Source: Scortum barcoo
Taxonomy: Eukaryota > Chordata > Actinopteri > Centrarchiformes > Terapontidae
NCBI GenBank assembly: GCA_023238725.1
Contig: CM041534.1
Span: 3,360,449-3,424,448 of the forward strand
Reading direction: 5' to 3'
Length of the DNA stretch: 64,000 nt
A program made the translations under genes and the position numbers. Positions 44,182-57,800 of the stretch are shown in pieces. The notes beneath the pieces are model-generated. The model made no database searches. It worked only from the letters and a program-made list of their open reading frames with translations, and had not been told where the DNA came from. Each line of letters starts with the position of its first letter. The stretch's first letter is position 1.

Positions 44182-47100
44182 GTAGGTGATGCATTTATGC
44201 ACGTTAAACTTCAAGTTTATGTTAATGATCCCAGCAGACCGAGTGCACAAATAATGTCCCAGATAGTCTGCAAGCATTTCCTTCACGAAGGATATTGATT
44301 GAATTTCTTTATTATTTTTTTTTTTTTTTTGTCCTGGAGAAATGAAGGTAGGAACAGGCTGTTGCTATGTCCTGACACAGGCAGTGATGATTTCTGGGGC
44401 TTGATAGTTACAACAACATTAACCTTTAGACACATTAAGTGGAAGACCGTTTAAGCACTAATGCATTTTCAACATTTAAGATGACCCTTTTCTCAAACAG
44501 AGAGAGGGAGAGATGTACAGAGAGGAGAAATGTACATTGAGTGATAGGTGCAGCCTGTACTGCATGAGGAACAAGGTATTTAAATGTCTTTTAATTTGAG
44601 CCTTTCTGCATGAAATTGAAAAAGAATTTTTAAGAAATTCAAAGCCTAAATTAAAATCTCATAATTATTTAGTTTCAGTCTGAGTTAGCACCAGAAAGGA
44701 TTATTTATTGTTTCTTATTAAACTGCATTGGGCCTCAGTCTGGATGCATTTTCCTGCCTCAGTTTTAGATATGCAAATTTGCATATTGCTGTTTTCAGTC
44801 ACTTTCTCATATATTTGACTTGTGAAAAAATATCTTTTAGTAAATAATTTGGTTGCAACACATTTCCATGTTTACCTGGTGTATTCACCATTTGTTTGTT
44901 TAAATCTCAAACCTTCCTGTGAATTTCATTCAAACAAAACAATTATTCACTTAATGAAACTGAAATAATTTCTGTAAAGGCATTAAAATAAATTTTCAAT
45001 TTAGAAATCCACTCCTAAACCAAGACGGATGTTGTTAAAAAAATGTAGTATATTTACTTGCATGCAATGATAAGCAGAAACATTTTAATTTATTTTGTGC
45101 AGAGAATTAAATAACACAAGAATGCATGTTTGGTGCTTTCTATTAGATGTAGTGAGCATCTTCTAGAAAAAAGGATTAAATAGGTTGGCTGTGCTTTTTT
45201 TTCTGGCATTGCACCCGCCATATTAGAAGCACAGACATGGAGTCATTTTGGATTGGAAAAAAAGAGACAAGCCCTTATCACCCTTACCCAAGTGCACGTC
45301 TTTCAAAAATGCATCCAGATCCTGTTTTGTCCAGTGAATTCCTGAAAAGATAGCTCTGATAAGTGTCAGTTGCGTTTGTTTTTGGACTAAAGGTGACTGA
45401 TTTTTACAGCGAATGCAAGAAGGGTGTGTGAGGAGGGGGGGGCACAATGAGGAGGACAAGGGGTTGGGGTAGAGGGTGGGATGTATGCGTGTGTTGGGGG
45501 GCAGAAATCAGCTCGAAAGAAAATTGGGGTATTTAGAAGATCTGCTGAGAAGCAGATGGAGGGAAAGGGGTTAAAAAAATCAGAAGTGGACATAATGTAA
45601 ACTGGAGCAGAGGGCGATGCGTCAAGCAAAGATGACAGGAAAACCATTTTGTGGCCATGCTGAAGGGTTCAGTGAAGGCAGTGGTTATTTATAGGAGAGA
45701 ATGGAGTAAAAGCAGTGACGCTGGTGTAGCAAAGGCTCCTTTTTGTAACTGAGGCGAGACACTTTGAACAGACAGAGGACACTGATGTCCATTTCAAATC
45801 TCCCTCAATGCTGTGCTGAAACCTCTGTTTGCTGAGCACAATCTATTGCTTTGCTTTTTGAATGGCTTTTTCAGTCTCTTTGGTCCAGGCAACAGCGTTG
45901 CAAAATGGCTGCTGCTACAGACATCTACATGGAAACTTTGAATGGCAGCAACAGCACTTGTAATTGCGGTGAATGCTGCGTTTGTGGTCGCTGCTGATGC
46001 AGTGCCATTCATATCAACAGACTCTGTTCATTTGACACTGACCTTTTCTATTGATTCAAAGGTTGAAATGTTGTTTTTGTGGTAGAAATTAGAATTACCC
46101 AGAGTGCATTATGACAATCCTCTCTTTGTATTGTGCCTCTCTCTGTACCATGCTAAATTGACTGTAGGCAGAATAAAAGGGCTGCGATTGTTGATCTTAG
46201 ACGGTATTCTCTCTGCTATACATTTGTTTCCCCTGAACAGAAATGCAAAGATTAGTCTTAATGAGCAGCTTCCATCACAATCACACATTTTGCTCCTCTT
46301 CTGGACAGAGAGATGTAGCCTCCTAAAATAAAGGCTTTTAGGGCTCTGGTCCAGTACAGGCTGCTGAGGTTGTCTCTATGGAGACCTGGGTAATGAGTGT
46401 TGCTGCAGTGTGGGCTTTGGGCTCGAGCTACACTGCGCTCTGTTCAGGTGACCCTGGCAATGCTTCCTGATAGATTTCAGCCTGTCACTCTTTCCTGATA
46501 ATCATCACATTTCATTACAGGACTTGATCTGATTTAAAGGATTAAATCGCTCACACGCGTTAATTTATTTTTATCTTTTCAGGTTACCCTTTCACTGCTA
46601 TTCATGTTGATATGAATATCTGCATTCCCTGCTAGTATAATATACATTAAAGAGATTATAACTACAGTTCTAGCTTTGCAGTGGTCATTTATGAATAGCA
46701 ACAACTGTAAAAAAAAAAAAAATCCATTTTGCTCTGAATTGCCGTTTGCCAAACTAAGGACACATTTACAAGTTCATCTACAGTAGATATAAACAATTCA
46801 GCGCTGTAGAGCTGTAGAGAGTAAAATCTGTTGTAGAGTTCACTTCGGTGGTGCTTGAGCTTTTAAAGTGCTCTTGCAGAAGTGTCTATTAAAAGCTAAA
46901 TGGAATGGGAACAACATATTCCAGTTATGAAGAGATAAAATTGGGGAAATGGCATAATGTTGTTTTTGCTCAGCTACGCCAGGGGGGAAATCTGACACAT
47001 GCTCAATTGGACACTAATAAGCTGTGTAAATATACAGCGAAGCTCCTCAATTGGCTTTTAGTATCACTCTGTGCATGTGTATTTTTAGCTCTCAGTTTAG

Positions 47101-50100
47101 GATGGCAAGGGGCTGCTGGAGGAAAAGGTACCTCTGCTTATTAAAATATAAGCATTTTCAGTATGACTTAATCCAGACTTCATGTAATTAATGTAGGAGC
47201 AGAATTTAGTTTCTTTCTCCTTTTTTTTTTACCTAGTTAAGATCATCATAGCGACAGATTTTTGAGAGTTAAAAATAAAAAACACCAGAGCATCTGAACA
47301 CCAAGACAAAGATTATAATCAATCAAGAACAGAGAGGTGAGGTGGGTTTGCAGACATGGACATGATCAACTGTGGTGTGTTCATATCATTTTACCAATCA
47401 AAAGCAAATGATTGATTTTAAACTGAGTCACTGAGAGGGAGATAAGAGAAAAGACACTCAACTCTGTCCCCTAGAAAATACATTCATGTAGTACTAATTT
47501 ATGTTTTTTTAGTAGCTGCCACAATGACACCATCTTACAGGCCTACTTTGTCTCACATTTCATAATCACTCCATCAAGCAGAGACAATGCATTTCTATGC
47601 ACAAAGCAGAATCTTTTTTTATGTTTCTTGGTACTAAGAGTGAAGTATTCGTCCAGTCTTTAAGAGGAGCTTGACATTTTGATGTTGTTATACCGAGTTC
47701 AGTATGTTTTTTTTTAATGTTTTGATCAATTATAACCAGTCAAAACAGTGTTGCTTAGAGGTCACATTAAGGCCAGTGGGAAACTAGGTCTGTGCAGACT
47801 GTGGTCTTTTGGTATACATCTGTCACTTCACATAGAGCCAGGATGGGTTGACAGAGTCACAGCAACACACATCAGCAAACAACAACTGAGCTCAGCTCCT
47901 CAGTCGCACATTAATATCAGCACACCAGTCAACACAATGTAGGTCACTGAGAACGCTGTGATTATTCCTTTTATTAAGTAGCATTTATTTAATATCTTCA
48001 CGTGTTTTTGGACTGACCTGAACTGCTGTATTTAATGATGCTAAAGTGTATTCAGCAATGAGGATTTTTTCAGTGGTGGAATATTCAGACATTTACTTAA
48101 TACACATTTTTAAGATGACATGGTACTCGTCCTCACCTGATGCTATTATTTCTTCACTAAAATCCAACAGAATTATAAAATCTGAAATTGATCTTTTATT
48201 ATGTACATGGTATCTCAGATTATATGCTCAAGTTTTAAGTTATTTTATTCAAATTTCACAGATAATCAGTAACATGTCATTCAAGTCAGGTTCAGGATAT
48301 TTTTTTAATTGTGTTGTTTTAATGTTACATAAGGCTTAACATTACAGTACAGTAGATTAGTGACAAGCTGCCTTCATGGACTCACTGAACACCAGGATTT
48401 GTCGGTGCCATCAGGTCAAGATTTTTGTGTCGCTCCACTGTGTGTGCTTGCGCCCCAGCTTGGCTGTTCAGACAAGAGCAGACTCAAGCATATGTTAATG
48501 GATGCACATTGAACTGTTAAAGGTTTCATTTAACCCAGACCACAATGCTTAAGGAGATGATAGTGTGTAGTGAGGCAGAAAAAGAGGAGGAAGAGAGGGG
48601 GAAGAGGGACACAGAGTCAGCCTGTGTTACATGGTATCTAAAGCTCAAAGAATCATATTAAATCAGCCTGGTTTTCCATGCAGAAACAAGGCCATTTAAG
48701 CACTTTCCAATATATCAGACAGTTATATTGTTGGACACAGATTAAGACTCAGCAGTCTCTATTGTATATCCAATAGGAAAAAAACAGGACTTGTACTTCA
48801 TCATTTAATCTAGTTATAATTCAGTTTTGTAGGTATTGTGTGCTACAATATACTGTTGTTAGCACAAGTGATAGGAGTTGCTTTAGCCCTTTGTACATTT
48901 ACAGTATGGTTAAATAATGTTAATACAATACTGTGTACTGCTTTTGGTGGTGACAGTCTGTGATGTAACTGGCATGAGAACAGTGTGATAATTAATTAAA
49001 TGTCAGGAAAAATATGAAGTTGAATTTAATAAGGTCAGTGCAAATGGGGTAGAAAAACGCTCTGCAGTCATTTGAAAATCCAGATCCAGACTTCCCAGCT
49101 TGTGAATGTTTTATAGATAAATGAAGATTGTTATAGATGCTTACTGAAATCTGCCATTTATACACATCTGCCACTTCACATGGATGTCACAATCACAGAT
49201 TACTGGTCTATAATTTTTTTAATAACTCATCAACTGCGACTAAATTTGTGTTTGCAAAGCCAGATAGCACAGTTTGACAGTATATTGGCTTTGTTTTATT
49301 TTAGGTTTTCTGTTTGAACGAGGAAGTAATTGTCTGATACATCACTAAACTTTTATTACTAGAGTTGGTATTGTATGAAGGTATAATAGGACAATACTGC
49401 AGTGATACAGTATTGGTAAGTAAACTATGTAAAAGCAATGCACCATGTAGTTTTTGGCACCTGTTAAGTGGACTGGTGACTTAACAAGATGACAGTTAAT
49501 TGTGTTGCTTGTGTCTGTGCGCTTTCATCATAAAATAGGGCAGTAGGTTAATGCTGGGGCCACTCAGGTACAACAAGATGTAGGCTAAGTTGAGCTCTGG
49601 CCATTTCAAGTTAAAGCCCTGGTAATTGCTCTTTGTATGTCTGAAAAATACAATTAGCCTCACGGTACATCTTTATCTATCATGTTAGACATCATATATG
49701 GGTTAAAAACGAGCAAATAGCTTCTTTGTGGTCGCTGAAGTTAGAACAGAGATGTTTAGAGTTGAAAAATGTAGGAAGACAAATCTTTCTCTAAAGCTGT
49801 CTGCACATAATGCATCATGTTCATACACAACCAATTTGCAACAATAACTATGTTTACTGGCGACGTTTAGTCAGAAGCAGGGTGACATTCATAAATTGCT
49901 GCGAAACGGGCAAACACAGCGCTTGACCTTACTCCAGAGATCAGGGTCTGTGTTCATGCTTGCGCTGACATTTCAATATTCAACTGGGGCATTTTTTTTT
50001 CCCTCAGTCTTATCAAAAGATTTTCTAGGCCTGAACCCTTATTGTGCTTTAGTTGCCTCGAGCAGATTTTCTCTCATTCAGAAACTGAGAAACAGTGGTG

Positions 50101-53100
50101 CACTGGCAAATGTTGATAGTGAAGCTTTTTTGTATCTTGATTGGTTTTCCTTTGAACGCATCTGCAAAATATGCCATGTTTATAATATTCACTGTGAATA
50201 TTTTGGGTGATTTCATATTTTTCTTTTTTATTCTGCAAAATGCTGTGTGTGCATTATGAATGATATTCTCAAATGGTAAGTCTGGTCACTGGGGCAATGT
50301 TATTGTCGCTATATGACCCCAAGAGAGACTCATCTTCTTTGTTTGTTTGCTGTATATCAGTGTGTCCTCTAACTTAGTGTAATCATTGTCATAAGGCCAA
50401 AGTGAGACCCAAATTCTTACTGAGATTTTGAACTTGTAGCCTTTGACAGAGGATCTGGTATGCTTGTGAAAATTCTGACATTTTAAATAACATTTGCTAT
50501 TTTTGTATAGTTCTTATATTACTCTGAGACATATAAAATCAAAATATGTGTTGCACTGCGATGGTTACTGTACACCATTTATTTTAAATTCTTTAGAGAT
50601 CAAACATGTAAACATTTTACAGATCTTCAAGGAGCTGGAATAACAAATAATTCACATTTTACATCGTTAAAATTACTTTTAATATGTAACATTTAATTCA
50701 TGTTTATAACTTTATTTTTTTTCTCAACCACAAATTTAAAGCAGGTTAACCAGGCCAATAATGACAAACAACATCAACAACTTAGGTATTTCTTTTCTGT
50801 ATTCCCTGTTCTTAACCTCTCTTAACTAATAGACTACATAAACTGTGATTTGTTAGATGCTAAGTGTGGATATCCAATTAGCCAAGCCCTCAGAGTTAAC
50901 GTATGAGGATGCAGCCCCTTTGTTTTCCACGTTTTCTTGTTCCAGTGCTACAGTCTTAGAAATGACCAGGGACTACTACAGTAAGAAAACATTTCTTACC
51001 CATAATATATTGCTCTACAAAAGCAGGGTGTGGCTTCACCAGACGGTATTGAGAGAACAGAAATTAATACATATATAAACAAGAAATAACATGAAATAAT
51101 AAACAGAGTAAAAATACATGTTGTTTTCTCTTTTTTTGTGGCTACAAAACAAATACTAAAGAAACTGCCAACAAAAATGAAATCAGGACCTCACTGGCAA
51201 TTTCTTCCCCTGTGGCTGTATATTGGACGTTTTCATTAAGCATAGCCAAACCATGCTGATTAGCATTCAAAACCCCGCTCTGTTCCTGTAGCCCGAAATG
51301 TGTAACATTTTCAAACATTCTGGCAAATGTTTCATTAAAGTGTTGCTAGCCCCCAGCTCCATTCCGCTCCAGTCTCCACTCTATCAGGCCTTCCCCAGAA
51401 GTGATTATGCTAATTGCTATTTGATCAGATGATTAAATTATAATTTGATTAATCCCAGGCACTAAACGCTCTGAATACGTTGGTATGTATTTTGCTGCAT
51501 GGCAGTGTTTGCAGAGCCCCTTGTCACTAGGCAGGCAGTCTGATGCGCACAATCCAGGTATAGGACGGGGAGAGATGTATGTAAGGCTGCATTGGAAGGT
51601 AGTTATGAACGTGAATGAACCACCGTTTTTGATGTACTGTGCTCGAGTAATCACAGAAAACATGATGATTAATAAAGGATCACTCTCGTCTCTGTGCAGA
51701 TGTGTGGCTCTAATGCAGATCGCTGCCATTTTCTCAGCCATTGCCTGTCTGTGCTACTCTCAATTGACTGTGTATCCATCAGGGTGATTTATAACAGTGC
51801 TGTATAGACAGGCTCATGTAGGACTAAATAATGAGGGTGTTATATTATATGCCCACTATAGGATCCATTCCACTCAAGCATCACAAAGTGTATTTTAGTA
51901 TGAGTATTCTCAGATTTCAGTCTTGTTATGCTTGGTAAATTGCAGTGATGATTCAAGATTTATTAAAAAAAAAAAAAAATCTCGCACAGATCCACACATG
52001 TAATAGATTGGCTCAGTGTGTTTGCATGGTGGTAATAAGGGAGCATTCTCTCCTGCAGTGGGGTTACCGAAGATGAAATACTCTCGCCTTTGAGGCAAAT
52101 GGAGGCCTGTCGAGGGGAAGAGTGGATGGAGGGGGAGAATGTTGCTGGGTGCAGGGGGCGGAGGCGCAAGAGGATGGCTGTGAGCGGAAAGGCAACGATG
52201 TCTAGTCATCTGACCCACAATCCCATTTAACCCCAGGACTTTGATTTGCCCTCCACTGTCAACTGCCAGCTTATTTTGGCTCTTTGTTTCTCTCCTGCAA
52301 ATGGCTTTTGCTTTTACCATCCCGAGATACTGCAAAACAACATGGCAATAAAGCCAAACGACGTCCTGCTGTAATTTATAACACAGATAAAGGAAGTAAA
52401 TCAAAAATCTCTAAGCCTTTATTGTGATAAGCTATTCAGGCAATACTATATTATGTTTATCCATTCTGATGCAATTAAACTGTATGAAACTGCATATTAA
52501 ACACAGCCATTATTAAGATGTCAGCAAATGTTTTCTCTGTTCCTCTCTATAAGGCTTGTAAATCAATCTAAGTAATGCATGCAACAATAAAGAGGAACAC
52601 TCACACGCTTGCATACAAAAATATGTCATCCAAAATGTGACTGAATGAATATCACATACTTCCGTTTGGGGTGCGAGATGAACAAATTTGCAAAATAGAA
52701 ACGATGAAGGCATTTTCTTTTGTGAGAATTATGTCTTCTGTTTTGTACGTTTGCAGAGAAAGGATTTAGTTGCCTAGCACCTTCTCTTTAGGATGTTTTC
52801 AGAACATACATACTCATTTTCATCCAAATGGGCCATTTATACACCAATACAGCGTTTCACCAGCCCAGTGTGGATTTCTGGTTCATAACCTCAAACAAGG
52901 CCCAAGGAAGCTGGTGCATGTGTGTTTGTTATATAAACAGAGTTCTCATATCCCACACACTTGTGTAAGTGGAGAGGTGCCTCGCATTGAGTATTTGGCA
53001 GGCCCAGCGGTGCAGCTGTACTGATCGGACAGAAACTGTGAGAGTAATGCTGTCTCCTGCTTTGTTTTGGAATTCACCGGGTGCTAGAAATGGTTCTTGA

Positions 53101-54640
53101 GTTTCTTCTAGCTAACTACGTTTCCCAGTTCATCCTCTCAACATCAGTCTAAACTCACACATCTGGCCGAAATAGACACATCATACCCATCTGTTCATTG
53201 CAAAACTAGTCAGACTAAACAATGGCAGACAGGCTGAACATATCAGTGCTGCCTGAACATGAGTAAATATTTCCCAGTCAGATTTTTGGCCCGTGGTTTG
53301 CTCACCTTCCATGTTGCATTTCAGCTCTCAGTCATTTGTGTCAACATGTTTAGTCACCACTTGCCTTCAGTCCTATGTCAAATCAAGTCACATTTATTTA
53401 TACAAAATGCAATTTAAGGGAAAAACAGGCCAGTCATTAAGAGCATTGCAGAGTTTTTCATACAGATTAGAGGAAATCTGTGCTGAAACACCAAGTCTAG
53501 TCATTTGACTGAGACCATTCTTTAATGCTGAATTCAACAGATTTCACTTCACTGTTCCCACAGCCCTGCTGCACTGTGGGAAAGCTCACAAGTGAAATAA
53601 CTGCTGGGATTTGTATTTAATATTGTAATTATTCTTTTCTGATGCACATGATATGTATATGTCGGCTATAGGCTCCTGTGCAGAGCTGCAGTAGAATATG
53701 TATGTGATATTCAAGCTGTCAGCCTTCCTCCTTCAGCTAATCTCTTCATTATCCCTCCCTGCTGAGTTTAATGTCCTTCCTCTCAGCTCACCTGAGATCC
53801 ACCTCCCCTCTCTGCGTCTATCAGCTCAGTCAGAGTTGCACTTGACAGTATAGCCAGCAGAGGTGGGAGGAATTTTACTGAAATAGAAATAATGCCTCAC
53901 TTCCACTCTCTAAAAGCACGCACAGTGTATATTATGCCTCGATATATTTCACACAAATTTGAGTCAAGTAGTGGAGAACTGTTCAGACAAGGAAGTCAAT
54001 CACCAACAGCTCTATCTAAAAATCATCTCACTAAAAATATACTCCAGCTCTTTGTGGAGTGACAAGAACAAAAATTTTACATCACTAAGTTTCAGCATCA
54101 CCTGGTAAGTTTACAGTTTGCTCCTTCTTGCCATGTACAAGACCATTAATGACTTAAACCATTAATGACTGAGGCTGACTGATGCCATTGTCTTTCAAAA
54201 TATTTTGTTATGTCGCGTTGAATGCCCTCAAGGAACAGTTTAACGGAAATACAAATTGGAAATGTGCTTATTTAATTGCCCAGAGTTGTTATAGATGAGG
54301 TGATTGATACATCTTCCAGTCTGTATGGTAAATATGAATCTAGGACTAGCAGCTGGTTATCCTAGCGCATATACTGGAAATAGGGGGAAACTATTATTCT
54401 GGCTCTGTCCAAATGTAACAAAACATCTGCTAGTAGTAACTTGCATTAACTTATTCTTTATCACCTGTTAAAATCCTAAATGTAAAAACAACAAGTTACA
54501 GTTTGCTGGGGGGTATGTGCCAGATTTCTTCATCTTACACTGTTGGCTTGTTCACTCAGCTGCCAGGGAAACTCCAGCATTGGAACATTTTTTACTACAG
54601 CTGAGGCTAATAGGAAAGTTATTAGTTTTGCAGGTATTTG
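44182..54640 (+). other. dscam: dscam intron 1, first part; no exon seen
   Basis: More than 10 kb of AT-rich intronic sequence. No frame resembles DSCAM exon 2, which encodes the first immunoglobulin domain. Chance frames only. Intronic regulatory elements are likely in such a large developmental-gene intron but are not recognisable by eye. Confidence 0.6.
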
Positions 54641-54649
54641 GTCGCAAAC

Positions 54650-54845
54650 CAAAGTATTTTTCAAATTCTGACGCAGATGAGGGTGCTGGATGAAAAGTCG
54701 GGGAATCATCAAAGTGATTTCAATTCATCCTGAAGAGAACGTGAATGTACCAAATGCCATGGAAATCCATCAAGCAGATGTTGAGATATTTCAGTCTGGA
54801 TTTGGCGGACTGACCAGCAGACCAGCACTGCATGGCCTTTAACCT
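54650..54845 (-). repeat. Fragment of the same dispersed repeat as 40258-40772, inverted
   Basis: Read on the minus strand it gives the family order: a phrase near 'gactgaaatatctcaaca', then 'ccatggcatttggtacattc', then 'caggatgaattgaaatcac', then 'gattccccgacttttcatcc'. It lies inside dscam intron 1. Confidence 0.6.
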
Positions 54846-54849
54846 ACTT

Positions 54850-57800
54850 GACAAGAACACAGTTATTTATGATTATATTTTTAGGACTTATTTTTAGTGA
54901 CTTAAAGAGGATTTCTACCCCGTGGACTAAAAACTCATACTCGCAGTATAATATGTCAGAGGACAGGCATACACAGCTATAGGTTATGGGCTTTTATTGG
55001 CTCTGTAATGCAGTATGTGAGTTAACTTTGCATGGCTCAGAGCTCTGGATCGTAACCAGCATCTACATCAAGCTCTGATTCACACTTTGATATTCATGTG
55101 GAATAATATTATAAGTTGCTACATTGGGTACATTCTGTCATTTCAATGCTGTGTCACTTAGGAAGGGTAATGGAGCATTATGAATGTCTCATATGGTTGT
55201 TTTTACCTCCTTCTTTTCCCTCCCTTCGTGTGCCTTTCCATATTAACTTCAGTGGCAGCAGCTAGACTTTGTTTTCTCACTCACAGGAGACTCTTCTCTT
55301 TACTCCCTAGCCATCCCTCTCATGTATCTCTCTCTCTCTCTCTCTCTCTCGCCTTCTGTCTCAGCCAATTTGCAGTATTTGCCCATTTCCACCTTGGTGA
55401 TGTAACTCATTAAGGTCTTCAAAGTACCTGGTACATGGGAACTCCCTCGCCTCTTGTTGGCACTCATGTAAATCAGCGTTCATATGCATCAACTAACCCA
55501 CTCTGCAGTGACTCTCATCTCACCCTCCAGAGAGTTGACTTCAGAGGAGGGTATCATTGGTTTTACATAGCGGCTGCACGGCACTGAGCGTGCCCCTCAA
55601 CATTATTCATGAGGGCAAAATGGAAGCCACTGATTCGAAAGAGTGAGGGGACCCTGTTCTCCGATCTGTGCATCTCGGATCAGCGCGGCACTTCTCTTTA
55701 CCGCTTATTGTGTAAGCCCCTAGGGCAGGACAGGAGGGGGGTGTAGGTTGTGGGGGTAGGGGGGGCTTGGATGCTTACTCACTGTCATCATGAGGCCGTC
55801 CTGTCCTCCACCCTGTCTCCACCCCTCCCTATCCCTCCCCCTTTTGCACTCTCCCAGCCCCCACTCTCCCCTCCCTAGGCGGTCTCTGCAGAGCTCTGCC
55901 TTAATTACCTGCATTGCCTGCCATGAGCTGTCAGTGTGGCTCAGTGCTTGTTTGCCCCAGTGGAGTTGCCCTAATGTCTTGATGCCCTGGTGCCCACTGT
56001 AGCACCACAGCGATCTCTGACCTGGTGAGGGCCACACTGTGGCTGAGAGCCAATTGGACTGTAATGTTTAAATACATTAGCGGCCTTGGGCAGGGCAGAC
56101 ATGTTGGCTCTAATAGCTAATTCAATGTGATAAAATCATGGGAGAAACAATGAATATCAGGCTGTTGTTGCAGAAAGCCAAGCAGTCAACCATTATGAAA
56201 TAATGTGAAGCATCAATGAGTTTTTCTGTCATTCCAACAAGAGAACAAGAAGCTCCCGACCACGTTCATCTAAGGTTGATTAATGGTGTTTGGTTGAGGT
56301 AAACACAGGCCAAGCTAAAAGCCCCTGACACATCAGTGGGCTAATGCATAGGACTATTTATGTTGTGTGTTAGTGGGACCTGTATTGATCAGACATTTAC
56401 TTAAATAAATTGCCTGGGTGATTTGGAAGCAACCACTGATGGGCATTATCAGAGTAGAGGTTCACAGATCTTACTGAAGACACGTAGCAGGAAAATAAGC
56501 ATCTTGTTCGTTTATTCTTTCAGAAAAGGACTATTGTTGAGGAGCTCAGCAACTAGTGCTTTTTCAAACTGGGTCATACTTACTTACTTACTAACCAGTA
56601 TCTTGATGTGTCATTTCAACGTATTTTAAAAATATCTATATTGCAGATGTAGTCGTAGCTTAACAGTACTGGCTGCAATGAATTCCCACCTGTCAACCAA
56701 GCCCTTGTCAGCCTGCATGTTTGTGGGCTCCTAGACATTAACTCGCATCCCCCCACATCCCCCTGACACGCCCGTGTGCACTCTCCTTGACCGGAGCATG
56801 TCTGGTGCCCTTGAGCTCCAAACGCAGCGGCAGAAGCTCCACTATGGGAGGACTGCATTAGGAGCCACCTGCAATCCACGATTAGAGGTTTCAGCAGGGC
56901 CTGCCACCAATAGGTGCTGACACCTGGGACTGCGCCAAGCATTATTTCACACAGCAACAAGAAGGGACCCACTTCACTAACCCAACAGAACACCCCCCTC
57001 CTTTGCTAAGACAGGAAAAAAAAGGAGGGTCCATCTATTATACATGTGTAAGATTCATAATTGAACAATATCACTTTTTCCTCTTTGTGGTTTTGGCTCA
57101 TGGAAAACTGATGTCGATTAAGACAGACACAGGCGGGCATATGGTGACTGTAAGTGAGAGTGTGTGTGTGTGTATGTGTGTGTGTGTGTGTGTGTGGGCA
57201 TGATATGCATGGTGGAGCGTTGGTGTTCACTATAGTTTTGTAATGCTATGTGTGTGTGATGTCAAAGTCATATCAAGAAGAGTGAGATAGAATGACTTTA
57301 AGGATTTTGTACATTTGAGGAATTAAACACAAAAATAATGAAGATGCAACAACTTGTTTAATAAAAATCTCTTCAGTGTACAATGAGGGATACCAGATAC
57401 CAGAAGAAACTGTAAATGAAAGTGAGGAAAGACACAGCCCAATCATAGTTTTTAGGTAAATTTAATAAGTAGTCGCAACATCTAAAGAAGATAATTCATT
57501 TTAAAGTAAGATTCAGAAAAGCAGCACTATCAACAGAGACAGAAATCCTTTGAGATGTGGACCAAAGCCTTGCAGACTGCAGCCTTAATCTGCCAACCAG
57601 CCTGATGGCTGACCGACTATCGATAAGGTCCACATAAATCTTTCATCTCCTGTTTCAAGATTCGGCCTGCTCTTGTTTTGATCTTACTCCTGTCTTCCCA
57701 CTATTATCAATAGATCCTCAAAAGTGCCTCTCTTCCCTCTGCAAAAACAATGCATTACACATCTCTGAGATGCGCATTTGTATGTGTTACATCTTAGTAT

